From contig JAHBWE010000002.1 in the NCBI GenBank assembly GCA_019637155.1, positions 310,001 to 374,000 on the forward strand: a stretch of 64,000 bases of DNA, given 5' to 3'. The DNA comes from Labilithrix sp. Lineage in GTDB: Bacteria; Myxococcota_A; Polyangia; Polyangiales; Polyangiaceae. Positions 8,664-18,146 of the stretch are shown one piece after another. The stretch's first letter is position 1, and each line of letters begins with the position of its first letter. A program made the position numbers and the translations under genes. A model generated the notes under the pieces. It had not been told where the DNA came from and ran no database searches. It saw only the letters and a program-made list of their open reading frames with translations.

Positions 8664-10205
8664 ATGGATGCCGCTCGATCGTCCGTCCCGGCCGCCGGCA
8701 CGCTGATCGCGGGCCGCTACCGCGTCGGCTCACCGATCGGCGAGGGCGGCATGGGCGTCGTGCTCGCGGCGCGCGACGAGCGCGAGGTCAAGGACGTCGC
8801 GATCAAGCTGCTGCAAGTGACGGGGGAGGCGAACATCGAGCGCTTCCTCCGCGAGGCGCGGCTCGTCACGAAGATCGCGAGCGACCACGTGGTCCGCGTC
8901 CTCGACGTCGGTCAGCTCGGTCACAGCCCCTTCATCGTCATGGAGCGCCTCGAGGGCGAGGACTTCGGCGCGAAGGTGCGCGACGTCGGCTCGATGCCGC
9001 TCGCGCAGGTCGCGGACTGCGTGCTCCAGACGTGCGAGGCGCTCGCGCACGCGCACGGCGCGGGCATCGTCCATCGCGACATCAAGGCCTCGAACCTCTT
9101 CGAGCATCGGCGCAAGGACGGCGCGCGCCTCGTGAAGGTCCTCGACTTCGGCATCTCGAAGATGATCGCGAGCACGGGCTCACCCGAGATCGAGCGCACG
9201 CTCACGCGCACGCGCGACGGCGGCTTCCTCGGCTCGCCTCCGTACATGTCGCCCGAGCACGTGAAGGACCCGCGCAACGTCGACGGCCGCGCGGACCTCT
9301 GGTCGCTCGGCGTCGTCGCGTACCGCCTCCTCTCGACCCGTTTCCCGTTCCCCGGCGAGACGACGGGCGAGGTCCTCGCCGCGATCCTCGAGTCCCGCCC
9401 CGCGAAGCTGCGCTCCCTCGGCGTCAACGTGCCGGAGGAGATCGACCACATCATCGACCGCTGCCTCAAGCGCGATCGCGACGATCGCTACGACGACGCC
9501 GGTCAGCTCGCGCGCGCCTTCGCGCCGTACGCCTCACCGCGCTGGCAGGACTACGCCGAGCGGGTCCCGCGCATCGTCTCGACCGCGAGCGTGCCCTCAC
9601 CGGCGGAGACCTCGCGCAAGCGAAAGAAGATCGTCGAGCCGTCGACCGCGACGGTGCCGCCCCCGATGGACGAGGCGGTCACGCTCGCGCTCGATGAGCA
9701 GAGCGCGCGCCACATCCTCCCCCCGTCCGTGCGCTCGGCCTCGGTCCAGGTCGTCGACGAGATCCCGTCGCCGCTCGAGGTGCTGTCGACCGGCCCAATT
9801 CCGCTGATGATCCCGCCACCCGAGCCGAAGCGCCGCACCGGCCTCATCGTCGGCCTCTTCGCGGTGATCCTACTCGGCGCGGCAGGCGGCGCAGCCTACG
9901 GCGTGCTCGCGAAGAAGCCACCGCCCACGGTGACGGCGCCCCCGGCCCCCACCCCCGAGCCGCCCGCGCCCGCGCCGCCGCCGAGCGCCCCGATCGCGCC
10001 CGCGACGACGAGCGCAGTGGCGATCGAGGTGCCCGCACCCGCGCCCGCGCCGGCCCCGGCCCCCGAACCGCACCCGTCCAACGCCGGCAAGGCAGTAAGA
10101 CCAACCCGAGGCGTCCGCCCGCCGGCCCCCCGTCCATCGCCCGCCCCCCACGAGGCCCCGGCCCCAAAGAAGCCAGAGCTCGAAGGCAACCCATACGGCC
10201 ACTAA
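8664..10205 (+). CDS. Membrane-anchored Ser/Thr protein kinase
   Basis: A 513-residue Hanks-type kinase. The catalytic domain spans about 20-290 with the glycine loop IGEGGMGVV, the ATP-binding lysine in VAIKLL, the catalytic loop HRDIKASN (near 137), DFGISKM and the GSPPYMSPEH activation segment. A single membrane helix (LIVGLFAVILLGAAGGAAYGV, about 393-415) separates it from a short, probably periplasmic tail made of Pro/Ala repeats. All catalytic residues are present, so it should be active. It ends the cluster that begins with the FHA regulator, so phosphorylation of that regulator is a testable inference. The Pro/Ala tail has no recognisable sensor domain. Confidence 0.93.
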   Translation: MDAARSSVPAAGTLIAGRYRVGSPIGEGGMGVVLAARDEREVKDVAIKLLQVTGEANIERFLREARLVTKIASDHVVRVLDVGQLGHSPFIVMERLEGEDFGAKVRDVGSMPLAQVADCVLQTCEALAHAHGAGIVHRDIKASNLFEHRRKDGARLVKVLDFGISKMIASTGSPEIERTLTRTRDGGFLGSPPYMSPEHVKDPRNVDGRADLWSLGVVAYRLLSTRFPFPGETTGEVLAAILESRPAKLRSLGVNVPEEIDHIIDRCLKRDRDDRYDDAGQLARAFAPYASPRWQDYAERVPRIVSTASVPSPAETSRKRKKIVEPSTATVPPPMDEAVTLALDEQSARHILPPSVRSASVQVVDEIPSPLEVLSTGPIPLMIPPPEPKRRTGLIVGLFAVILLGAAGGAAYGVLAKKPPPTVTAPPAPTPEPPAPAPPPSAPIAPATTSAVAIEVPAPAPAPAPAPEPHPSNAGKAVRPTRGVRPPAPRPSPAPHEAPAPKKPELEGNPYGH

Positions 10206-10556
10206 GCCGCTGCCCCGCCCCAAGCCAGTGCGATGGGGAGTTCTTTTATTTGGGCGTGCACGACTCTCCAGCCCGCTGCAACGCCTTCGGTATGCGGCGT
10301 CGCGAGGATCAGCCTTTCGCTACGCATCGCGCCCGCATCCCAGCCACCGCACCCTCCCCGAGTCCACAACCCAGCCCCGTGTCCAAGCAGTTGCACGCGT
10401 CCGGCCTTGTGCGTTCGGTCACAGAACCCCGGCGGACGAGCGCGAAGCGGGCGGTCTTGCGCGGTGCCCGTCGCCACGCGCGGCGCCATCGCGAGCACGC
10501 CAGCGCTCCGCGCTGCTGTCGCGCCAGGCGAGCCGCGGCGCGCGAGCTCGCCAGGC

Positions 10557-10576
10557 GATCCGCGCTGTCGCGGATC
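10557..10576. terminator. Hairpin between convergent genes, possible terminator
   Basis: GATCCGCG and CGCGGATC form a perfect 8-bp stem with a CTGT loop, followed by AATCTCCT. It lies between the ends of the kinase gene and the reverse gene at 10656. There is no T-run, so intrinsic termination is only a possibility. Confidence 0.35.
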
Positions 10577-10587
10577 AATCTCCTCGA

Positions 10588-10655
10588 GGTTGGGGGCTTC
10601 GCCGCTTTGTCCCGACAACCCAAACCCAGGCACGGGCTCTCGCGCTGCGGGGGCG
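10588..10655 (+). repeat. Degraded copy (D) of the dispersed GC-rich hairpin repeat
   Basis: This stretch matches the other copies in order: GTTGGGGGCTTCGCC, then CCCGACAACCC, CCCAGGCACGG and CTCTCGCGCTGCGGGGGCG. A seven-base insertion breaks the first hairpin, and the second hairpin is lost. It abuts the stop codon of the reverse gene at 10656 but in the opposite orientation to that gene; it has the same sense as the forward kinase ending at 10205. Confidence 0.55.
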
Positions 10656-11372
10656 TCAGCGTTTCTTTGATTTTGCCGGCTTTAGCGAATTTACGTCGAC
10701 GACGATGATGGTTGGTTCTTCCGGCGTTGCGCTCTTTGGGACGTCGAGGGATGGGGGCGGGGGCTCTGGCGCGACGACGACAGAGGGTGGGGTCTCCATC
10801 TTCGATGGGAGCGCGGCGCCGACCTTGGGGTGCCAGCGGCTGGCGATGAGGACGCTCGCGAGGGCCACGAGCGCGATGAAAGGTGCGAGCGCGAGCGCGG
10901 CCCAGCCGAGCGCGCTGCGGCGGGAGCGGGGCGCGGCGAACGGGCGGATCGGTCCGGCCGGGTGATAGAACGCCTGGCGATCGAGGACGAGGATGGGCGC
11001 GGGCGCCACCGGGGGCGGGGGCGGCAGCGACGGGATCCGCGGCATCACCACCGTGTCCTCCACCGCGATCGCCGCGACGGGGCGCGGCGGGATCGGCGTC
11101 GGGATGTACGGCTGGTAAAGCGCGGGGCCGACGCAGTCGTCGGTCGCGGCGAGCGCGGCGAAGATGTCGGGCTGGCTCGAGCGCGCGCGCTGCTGCTCGC
11201 GCATGTGCTCCTCGGCGCGCGCGATCGCGTGCGCGAGCCCCGACACCGTGAGGATCGCCGTGCGCTCCCGCTCTTGCCGCTGGAACGCCGCGCTCAGGTC
11301 GACCGACGACGGCTCCTCGCGAAGCGTCGCAAGGAACGCGCTGCTGACCCTTTTGTCGGCGCCGACGATCAC
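10656..11372 (-). CDS. Single-pass membrane protein, unknown function
   Basis: A 238-residue protein, probably starting at GTG 11372; no convincing ribosome site is visible. The first 100 residues are helical and charged (DLSAAFQRQERERTAILTV, ARAEEHMREQQRAR). A Pro-rich stretch follows, then one membrane helix (LGWAALALAPFIALVALASVLIA, about 160-183), a Pro-rich segment and a basic end (KPAKSKKR). A cytoplasmic N-terminal domain with an outside C-terminus is likely. The family is not recognised. It is divergent from the exported membrane protein at 11530 and shares its promoter region. Confidence 0.6.
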   Translation of the reverse strand: MIVGADKRVSSAFLATLREEPSSVDLSAAFQRQERERTAILTVSGLAHAIARAEEHMREQQRARSSQPDIFAALAATDDCVGPALYQPYIPTPIPPRPVAAIAVEDTVVMPRIPSLPPPPPVAPAPILVLDRQAFYHPAGPIRPFAAPRSRRSALGWAALALAPFIALVALASVLIASRWHPKVGAALPSKMETPPSVVVAPEPPPPSLDVPKSATPEEPTIIVVDVNSLKPAKSKKR

Positions 11373-11529
11373 GGAAGCGTGAGGCGTAGCCCCGCGCCGC
11401 CCCCGGCGCCAGGAATTTTAAGGTTTCACCGGACACGCACGCCTCCGGGAACAAAGCCGGACGCCCGCGGTCGGTTCGGAAGCTGAGGCCGGGCCGCCGC
11501 GGAAGGTGGGCCCCCACGAGGTGTCTTCC

Positions 11530-13626
11530 ATGCTGGCTCTCTCGAAGAGCGGGCGCGTCTCGATCGCGCTCGCAGCGTCGTTCTGTGCCCTGATTTTCGC
11601 CGGTGATGCCGCCGCCCAGGAACGCCCGCGGCCGATCGGCACCCTCTACGCCGGGGTCCCCTCCGAGGATCCGCTCACCCCGCCGGCGCCGCCCGAGCCG
11701 TGCATGGAGGACTGCTTCCTCCTCGCCTCCCTCGGCCTCCGCGGCTCCGTGAGCGAGCAGATGAGCTTCGAGCTCAAGGGGACGATCCGCGACAAACAAG
11801 GCGAGGCGATCAAGGTGCCCCTCTTCGGACCACCCGATCAGGTCCGCCTCGACGACGTCACCGTGAACGGCGCCCCCGCGCAGGTGAGCTTCGACGGCGA
11901 GCGGTACTACGTCTACACGTCCGCGCGTGCGTTCACCGTGCGCGGGAAGCTCAAGGTCGGGTCCGACCAGCTCCTCTCCGTCGCCGGTCCCGTCGTCGCC
12001 GTCGACGCGAAGCTGTCGAGCGGCCGCCTCGTCGAGGGCGACTCGCTCTCCGGCGTCTCCGGCGCGGTCCTCCACTTCGATCCGATGACCGACGGCGAGA
12101 GCAAGCCGAAGGCGCCGCCGGTGTTCCGCCTCGCGCGCGCGCTCCGCTTCGGTCGCGAGACGAGCTTCGTCTACCGCGTCACCGCGCAAGAAGACGGCGA
12201 CATCGGGTCTCTGCGCCTGCCGCTCCGCTACGGCGAGAAGGTCGGCGACGTGCAGGGATCCAGCGGCTGGACGGTGGAGGGGACCGAGCTCGTCCTCCCC
12301 GTCGCCGGAAAGGAAGCGGAGATCACGATCGCGGGCACGATGCCCGGCGTCGTCGGCGGAGCGAAGACGTTCCAGCCCGACGGCCGCTCCGCCTACGAGT
12401 GGTGGCTCGTCGAGGCCGATCCCGATCACCGCTTCGACGCCGCGGGCGAGCCGAAGATGGTGGAGACCTCGCAGTCGCCGATCCCGCCGCAGTTCCCCGG
12501 CGCGCGCGTGTTCCTCGTCCAGAAGGGGCAGTCGCTCGAGGTCGACGCGCGCTCGCTCGTGCGCGGCGACGTCCTCGCCGCCGTCGCGCGCAAGCATCGC
12601 CGCTTCGTCGCGATCACGGGGCGAGGGGAGCTGATCAGCGACGAGACGATCGAGTACGACAACAACGGCCTCGATCACCTGATGGTCACGCCGGCGGGGA
12701 AGGCGATGTACCTCTCCACCGATCACGTCGCGCAGCGCATCCTCCACACCGAGGCCGGCGCGCGCGCGATGCTCGTCCCCGTCCGCAGCGGCGGCCACGA
12801 GCTCCGCGTGCAGTCGCTCGACGAGGCGTCGCTCTGGCCGATCGCGGGCGCGGTGAAGATCCCGTCGACGCGCTTCCCGCTCACCACCGGCCAGTCCGAG
12901 ATGACGATCGGCCTCCCCGAGCACGTGCGTCCGCTCGCGGTCTTCGGCGGCGATCGCACGCGCTGGGGGTTCGCGCGCGGCGACCTCGTCGCGATCGCGG
13001 TCGGCGTCGCGCTCGCGTGCTTCGGCTTCCGCACCCGGAAGACGCGCGCGATCGCGAGCCTCTGCACCGCGGGGCTGTGGTTCGTCTCGAAGGAGGCCTT
13101 CGTCGTCGCGACGGCGGCGCTCTTCTTCGCCGGCGCGGTCTTCCTCGCGTCGCGGTTCCTCCGCAGCACGTGGCTCATGGTCGCGTCCGGCCTCTTCGCG
13201 GTCCTCGCGCTCCTCGGCGGCCGCTTCGCGCTCGAATCCGACGCGACGAGCGATCCCCAATACGAGATGCTCGTCGGGCGGAGCGACCTCCCGCGCCCCG
13301 AGACCGCGGGCGCCCGTGACGTCATCGCGCACGGCGATCCGCGCGCGGACATCACGCCGGTGTCGATTTCGTTCCCGACCTCGGAGCGCTACGTCTTCGC
13401 GAGCCGCCAGCTCGTCTCCAACGAGCGGCCCTTCGAGCCGCGCGTCGTCTACGTCACTACCAGCTTCGTCGGCTTCCTCCACGCCGCGTGGCTCGTCCTC
13501 GTCGGCCTCCTCGTCTGGGCGCACAAGGATCGCCTCGCCGCCCTGAAGGCGAAGATCGCCGAGCGCCTCACGCGCCGCCCGACCCCGCCCGATCCGACGA
13601 CCGCGCCCGAGGCGCCGCCCTTCTAG
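11530..13626 (+). CDS. Exported protein with C-terminal multi-helix membrane domain
   Basis: A 698-residue protein. The ATG at 11530 gives a clean signal peptide (MLALSKSGRVSIALAAS ... AAAQ); a GTG at 11506 in the same frame is the alternative. The exported part (about 30-480) is beta-rich and begins with a Cys pair (CMEDC). Four membrane segments occupy the last third: GDLVAIAVGVALACFGF, a pair around TAALFFAGAVFLASRF, and a last helix GFLHAAWLVLVGLLVW, followed by a basic Pro-rich tail. The overall shape resembles large membrane proteins of unknown function in myxobacteria. No catalytic motif is seen. Confidence 0.7.
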   Translation: MLALSKSGRVSIALAASFCALIFAGDAAAQERPRPIGTLYAGVPSEDPLTPPAPPEPCMEDCFLLASLGLRGSVSEQMSFELKGTIRDKQGEAIKVPLFGPPDQVRLDDVTVNGAPAQVSFDGERYYVYTSARAFTVRGKLKVGSDQLLSVAGPVVAVDAKLSSGRLVEGDSLSGVSGAVLHFDPMTDGESKPKAPPVFRLARALRFGRETSFVYRVTAQEDGDIGSLRLPLRYGEKVGDVQGSSGWTVEGTELVLPVAGKEAEITIAGTMPGVVGGAKTFQPDGRSAYEWWLVEADPDHRFDAAGEPKMVETSQSPIPPQFPGARVFLVQKGQSLEVDARSLVRGDVLAAVARKHRRFVAITGRGELISDETIEYDNNGLDHLMVTPAGKAMYLSTDHVAQRILHTEAGARAMLVPVRSGGHELRVQSLDEASLWPIAGAVKIPSTRFPLTTGQSEMTIGLPEHVRPLAVFGGDRTRWGFARGDLVAIAVGVALACFGFRTRKTRAIASLCTAGLWFVSKEAFVVATAALFFAGAVFLASRFLRSTWLMVASGLFAVLALLGGRFALESDATSDPQYEMLVGRSDLPRPETAGARDVIAHGDPRADITPVSISFPTSERYVFASRQLVSNERPFEPRVVYVTTSFVGFLHAAWLVLVGLLVWAHKDRLAALKAKIAERLTRRPTPPDPTTAPEAPPF

Positions 13627-13699
13627 ATGCCGCGAGCCTCACGGTGGGATGGCACTTCACGCCCTGAAACAGCGGGGCTCGTGTTAGAAGCAGGACGCC

Positions 13700-14383
13700 T
13701 TGCGGAACTGGATCTACCTCGCCGGCATCGTGATCGCGATCGCGATCGCGTCGCACGTCGCCTTCGCGCCGGCGCGGGCGGGGACGAGCCTCGTGTTCGT
13801 CGCGATGGGCGTGCCCACCGTCGCGTTCGCGATCGTGGCGGTCGTGCGCGCGTACCGCGACGGGGTCGTCAAGGACCTCGTCGGCGTGAAGGGCGGAGAC
13901 TTCACGCGCGGCTTCGCCTCCGCGGCGGTCCTCTTCGGCGGCGCCTACGCGTTCTCGCGCGTGGTCACGCCGCCGACGTCGCCGCAGGCGATCTGGCTCG
14001 CGCGCCTCTACGATCAGATCGGCGACCCGAACGAGCTGCGGAAGAGCGTCGGCGCCGTCGTCGTCGCGCTCGTCGTGATGGCGGTCGGCGAAGAGGTGGT
14101 GTGGCGCGGCCTCGTCACCTCGCTCCTCGAGGAGCAGGTCGGCTCGCGGCGCGCCTGGATCTGGGCGGCGGTGCTCTACGCCGTCGCGCACGTCCCGACG
14201 ATGTGGCAGCTCAAAGGCGCGGCGGGGATGAACCCGGTCATCGTCATCGCCGCGCTCGGCTGCGGCCTCGTCTGGGGAGGCATGGCGCGTTACTTCGGCC
14301 GCCTCCTCCCCGGCATCTTCTCGCATCTTCTCTTCGACTGGACGGTCCTCATGATGTTCCGGCTGTGGGGCCCGAGCCTCTGA
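13700..14383 (+). CDS. CPBP-family intramembrane glutamic protease
   Basis: A 227-residue membrane protein starting at TTG, with an AGGA site just before it. The CPBP/Rce1 (ABI) motifs are in order: the glutamate pair in GEEVVWRGL (E-E-x-x-x-R), a histidine in AHVPTMW, and SHLLFDW near the end. Hydrophobic helices fill the rest. Members cleave or process membrane substrates; substrates cannot be read from the sequence. It overlaps the next lipoprotein gene by up to 19 bases, suggesting co-expression. A second, unrelated-in-sequence CPBP protein is encoded at 25386. Confidence 0.88.
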   Translation: MRNWIYLAGIVIAIAIASHVAFAPARAGTSLVFVAMGVPTVAFAIVAVVRAYRDGVVKDLVGVKGGDFTRGFASAAVLFGGAYAFSRVVTPPTSPQAIWLARLYDQIGDPNELRKSVGAVVVALVVMAVGEEVVWRGLVTSLLEEQVGSRRAWIWAAVLYAVAHVPTMWQLKGAAGMNPVIVIAALGCGLVWGGMARYFGRLLPGIFSHLLFDWTVLMMFRLWGPSL

Positions 14384-15288
14384 GGACGGCGGCGATCGCG
14401 TTCGCGCTCGTCGCGTCGTGCGCCGCGCCGGCGTCGCCGCCGCCCACGATCCCCGCGCCCGCGACGCGCCACGTCCAGATCGTGCGCGCGCTCACGACGC
14501 CGGAGCGGCTCGCCCTCGTCGCGAAGCTGCGCGCGCGGAGCGGCGCCGGCTGGGAGGTGAACGAGGCCGCGCTCGCGACGAGCGGCACCGTCGTCGATCC
14601 GTTCGCCGGCTTCCTCCGCCGCGCGCGCAACACCGCGCCGCGCCCCGCCGCGGCCGCGCCGGTGACGGAGGAGGAGGCGATCGCGGCCGCGCGCGCGTTC
14701 GTGCGCACGAACGCGGACCTCCTCGCGCTCCCCCACGCCGTGCTGCTCACCTTCGCGGTGAGCGCGCGTCCGGTCGAGCCGCGCGATCACGCCGGCGCGC
14801 GCGCGCGGTGGGCGGTGCGCTTCGAGACGACGTTCCCGACCAAGGGCTACGAGGCCTTCGCGGAGCTCGAGAACGAGGTCGACCTCGAGGTCTTCGTCGA
14901 CGACGACGGCGCGCCGAGCATGCTCGCCAACGTCTCCGCGATCCACCCTCGCCTCTTCCTCGACACGCGTCCCGACGTCGACGCGGAGGACCCGCGGCTC
15001 TACGCGAAGCTGCTCGGCCGGCGCGTCTTCGCGCTCGCGGACGACGACACGCCGATCCCGCTCGGCCACGTCGAGCGCGGCGACTTCCAGCGCGCGAACC
15101 TCGTCGTCTTCCGCTCGCCGGGCCCGCTCGGCGCGTGGATGACGTACCGGCTCGCGTGGAACCTCGGCGCGGCGAAGGCGGCGATCGAGGAGCCGGGCGC
15201 GTACTACTTCTTCGCGTGGATCGTCGACGCCGACAGCGGTGACGTCGTCGCCGACGCGGTGCCGCCGCGGCGCTGGGAGGTCCCGTGA
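14365..15288 (+). CDS. Lipoprotein with PepSY/FTP-like features
   Basis: The frame is open well before any likely start. A GTG at 14365 (inside the CPBP gene) or a CTG at 14380 that overlaps its stop would give a lipoprotein signal TAAIAFALVASC. About 307 residues result. The body has a helix (TEEEAIAAARAFVRTNADLL) and then strands ending YFFAWIVDADSGDVV; this pattern resembles FTP/PepSY inhibitor-type domains that accompany secreted proteases, but the match is weak. It ends in a GTGA overlap with glnE. The start codon is uncertain. Confidence 0.65.
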   Translation: MGPEPLRTAAIAFALVASCAAPASPPPTIPAPATRHVQIVRALTTPERLALVAKLRARSGAGWEVNEAALATSGTVVDPFAGFLRRARNTAPRPAAAAPVTEEEAIAAARAFVRTNADLLALPHAVLLTFAVSARPVEPRDHAGARARWAVRFETTFPTKGYEAFAELENEVDLEVFVDDDGAPSMLANVSAIHPRLFLDTRPDVDAEDPRLYAKLLGRRVFALADDDTPIPLGHVERGDFQRANLVVFRSPGPLGAWMTYRLAWNLGAAKAAIEEPGAYYFFAWIVDADSGDVVADAVPPRRWEVP

Positions 15289-18128
15289 AGAGCGAGGAGA
15301 CGACCGAGCTCATGAACGCGCTCTCCGCCGCGTACCCCGCGCTCCGCGCGCAGATCGCGCGGCGGCCCGAGGACGTCGCCGCGATCGGCAAGGGCCGCCT
15401 CCGCATCGCGCGCGACCTCCGGACCTACCGCCGCCTCGCCGCGACGTTCGTGCCCGATCTCACCGACCTCGACGCCGTCCGGCGCGGGCTCCGCCTCTTC
15501 GCGCAGCGCGAGCGGCTCCGCGTCGCCGCGCGCGAGCTCCGCGCGCGTGAGGCCGGCGACGTCGACGTGACCGCGCGCGAGCTCTCCGACCTCGCGCAGG
15601 CGTGCATCGAGGTCGCGCTCGCGGAGGCCTCGCGCTGGGCGGAGGAGCGCTTCGGCGCGCCGATGACCGCGAGCGGCGAGCGCTGCGCGTTCACCGTCCT
15701 CGGGATGGGCAAGCTCGGCGGCCGCGAGCTGAACTGCGGGAGCGACGTCGATCTGATCCCGTTCTACGAGACGGACGAAGGCGAGGTGGTGAAGGACGGC
15801 GTCCCCGGCGAGCAGACGCTGCACGAGCACTTCGCGCGCATCACCCAGCGCTGGGTCGCGACGCTCGACGACGTGACGGAGGACGGCATGTGCTGGCGCG
15901 TCGACCTCCGCCTCCGGCCCGAGGGCGCGCGCGGTCCGCTCGTCAACGCGCTCGCAGCCGCGGAGCGCTACTACGAGACGTGGGGCCGGACGTGGGAGCG
16001 CGCGGCGATGGTGCGCGCGCGTCCGATCGCCGGCGACCCCGCGTTCGGCGCGCGCGTGATCGACGCGCTCGTCCCGTTCGTGTGGCGCAAGGCGATCGAT
16101 CCGCGCATCGCGCCGGAGATGGCCCAGCTCGCCCTCCGCGCACGGAAGGAGACCTCGCACGATCCCGATCGCGACCTGAAGCTCGGCGCCGGCGGCATCC
16201 GCGAGGCGGAGTTCTTCGTCCAGTCGCTCCAGCTCATCTGGGGCGGCCGCGAGCCGACGCTGCGCCACACGAACACCCTCCAGGCGCTCCGCCGCCTCCG
16301 CGCGCGCGGGCTCGTCACCGATCGCGAGAGCCGCGAGGTCGAGGCCGCGTACCTCACGCTCCGTCGCCTCGAGCACCGCGTGCAGTTCGCGACCGGGATC
16401 CAGACCCACGTCCTCCCGCGCGGCGACATGCTCGAGGCGATCGCGCGCTCGCTCGGCCACGCGAGCGGCCTCGACCTCGAGCGCGAGGTCGACAAGACGC
16501 GCCGCCGCGTCGCCGCCCGCCTCGCCTCGCTGACGAAGGACGTCTCGCCCGGTCCCACCGTCGAGGACGACGGGCTCGAGGCGCTCCTCACCGCGATCGA
16601 GTCGGGGGAGGAGGCCTTCGTCCTCACCGCGATCGCGGAGGGCGCCGGCGGCTTCCACGCCGCGTCGGGCGATCTCGCGCGCCACCTCCTCGCCCTCGCG
16701 CGGCGGCCCGACTTCCCGCTCGGCGGCACGACGCGCGATCGCCACCCCGGCCTCGCCGCCGCCGTGATCGAGGCGCTCGAAGGCGCGGCCGATCCGGAGC
16801 AGGCCGCGCGCCTCCTCGCGGCGTTCTTCGCCCGCCTCGGCGCGCCGAGCGTCTACTCCCGCGCGATGGCGGAGGACACGCACGTGCTCCGCCGGCTCGT
16901 CGGGCTCTTCGGCGCGAGCGCGTTCCTCGGCGAGTCGATGGTCTACCGCCCCGAGCTGATGGACAGCGTCGTCTTCGCGAAGATCACGCCGCGGCCCGAG
17001 GTCGCGCGGAGCGAGGTCGAGATCGAGGTCGCCGCCGCCGCGGAGGCGACGGAGGACACGGACGCGACCGACGCGCTCGTCGGCGCGCTCCGGCGCGCGA
17101 AGGCCCGCGTGACGATGGAGGTCGGCCTCGCCGAGCTCGCGGGGGAGCTCCGCGCGCGCGAGGCCACGCTCGTCCTCAGCGCGCTCGCGGACGAGACGCT
17201 CGAGCGCGCCGTCACGCGCGCCCTCGCCGAGCGCGGGCTCGAAGGCGGCCTCGCCGTCATCGCGATGGGGAAGCTCGGCGGCCGCGAGATCGGCTACGGC
17301 TCCGACCTCGACATCTTCTTCGTCTACGAAGCGCCGGACGACCTCGCCGAGAAGTACGTCCGCGCGGCGCAGCGCGTGCTCTCGCTCGTGAGCACGCCGC
17401 ACGGTCAAGGCCCCGGCTACGAGCTCGACACGCGCCTCCGCCCCTCCGGCAACGCGGGCCTCCTCGTCGTCAGCGTGGACGCGTTCGCGCGCTACCACGA
17501 GGAGCAAGGGCAGGCGTGGGAGCGGCAAGCGCTCGTGAAGGCGCGCGCCTGCGCCGGCGACGTCGAGCTCGGACGGCGCACGATCGCGATCGCGACGAAG
17601 GTCGCCTACGAGCGCGGCGCGCCGGACGCGGAGGCGATGTTCCATCTCCGGATGCGCATCGAGCGCGAGCTCGCGCGCGAAGGCCCGCGCCGCTACGACG
17701 TCAAGCTCGGTCGCGGCGGCATCGTCGACGTCGAGTTCGCGGTGCAGTGGCTCCAGATGAAACACGGCGCCGATCCGCGCGTGCGGACGACCGACACCGA
17801 CCAGGCGATCGGCGCGCTCGAGGCCTGCGGCTACCTCGACTCGGGCGTCGCGGCGGTCTTCCGCGAGGGCTACGCGCTCCTCCGCCGCCTCGAGCAAGCG
17901 CTCCGCGTCGTCCACGGGACGAGCGCGAGCCTGATCGAGGAGGGGGCCCCCGGTCTCCCGGCCCTCGCCCGGCGCATGGGATTTCGCGATGGAACGCACG
18001 GGCCCACCGAGACGGCAGCGGAGGCGCTGCTCGAGCGTTATCGTGCGGTGACCCGGGACGTGCGGGCGGCCTACCTCGCCGTGCTTGGGATTGCGGATCG
18101 CATCGTCCAAGGATCCGCTATGACGTGA
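15285..18128 (+). CDS. glnE: Glutamine synthetase adenylyltransferase / adenylyl-removing enzyme
   Basis: A 947-residue two-domain enzyme that attaches AMP to a tyrosine of glutamine synthetase and removes it again, adjusting nitrogen assimilation through PII. Both nucleotidyltransferase domains are visible: VLGMGKLGGRELNCGSDVDL near 139 and AMGKLGGREIGYGSDLDIF near 660, each with the paired aspartates (D-x-D) that bind metal. Helical linkers follow each (LRLRPEGARGPLVN; DTRLRPSGNAGLLV). The length fits the family. It begins at GTG overlapping the previous stop (GTGA). No glnA, glnB or other nitrogen gene is in the window, so its neighbours do not inform its role. Confidence 0.96.
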   Translation: MKSEETTELMNALSAAYPALRAQIARRPEDVAAIGKGRLRIARDLRTYRRLAATFVPDLTDLDAVRRGLRLFAQRERLRVAARELRAREAGDVDVTARELSDLAQACIEVALAEASRWAEERFGAPMTASGERCAFTVLGMGKLGGRELNCGSDVDLIPFYETDEGEVVKDGVPGEQTLHEHFARITQRWVATLDDVTEDGMCWRVDLRLRPEGARGPLVNALAAAERYYETWGRTWERAAMVRARPIAGDPAFGARVIDALVPFVWRKAIDPRIAPEMAQLALRARKETSHDPDRDLKLGAGGIREAEFFVQSLQLIWGGREPTLRHTNTLQALRRLRARGLVTDRESREVEAAYLTLRRLEHRVQFATGIQTHVLPRGDMLEAIARSLGHASGLDLEREVDKTRRRVAARLASLTKDVSPGPTVEDDGLEALLTAIESGEEAFVLTAIAEGAGGFHAASGDLARHLLALARRPDFPLGGTTRDRHPGLAAAVIEALEGAADPEQAARLLAAFFARLGAPSVYSRAMAEDTHVLRRLVGLFGASAFLGESMVYRPELMDSVVFAKITPRPEVARSEVEIEVAAAAEATEDTDATDALVGALRRAKARVTMEVGLAELAGELRAREATLVLSALADETLERAVTRALAERGLEGGLAVIAMGKLGGREIGYGSDLDIFFVYEAPDDLAEKYVRAAQRVLSLVSTPHGQGPGYELDTRLRPSGNAGLLVVSVDAFARYHEEQGQAWERQALVKARACAGDVELGRRTIAIATKVAYERGAPDAEAMFHLRMRIERELAREGPRRYDVKLGRGGIVDVEFAVQWLQMKHGADPRVRTTDTDQAIGALEACGYLDSGVAAVFREGYALLRRLEQALRVVHGTSASLIEEGAPGLPALARRMGFRDGTHGPTETAAEALLERYRAVTRDVRAAYLAVLGIADRIVQGSAMT

Positions 18129-18146
18129 GTCGTTCCTCTCGCGAAG

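Larger units (their letters stand above)
10206..10655. other. Convergent intergenic region without a supported gene
   Basis: About 450 bases lie between two converging genes. Open frames exist on both strands, but none has a start signal, a recognisable protein or the codon pattern of the neighbours. The region contains a perfect hairpin at 10557-10576 and a degraded copy of the dispersed GC-rich repeat at 10588-10655, which touches the stop codon of the reverse gene. Confidence 0.6.

Noticed and set aside
10309..13524. Long reverse-strand open frame of 1071 codons
   Set aside because: It is the antisense of the membrane protein at 11530 and of other real genes, Arg/Glu-rich with no domain. 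High GC removes stops from antisense frames.
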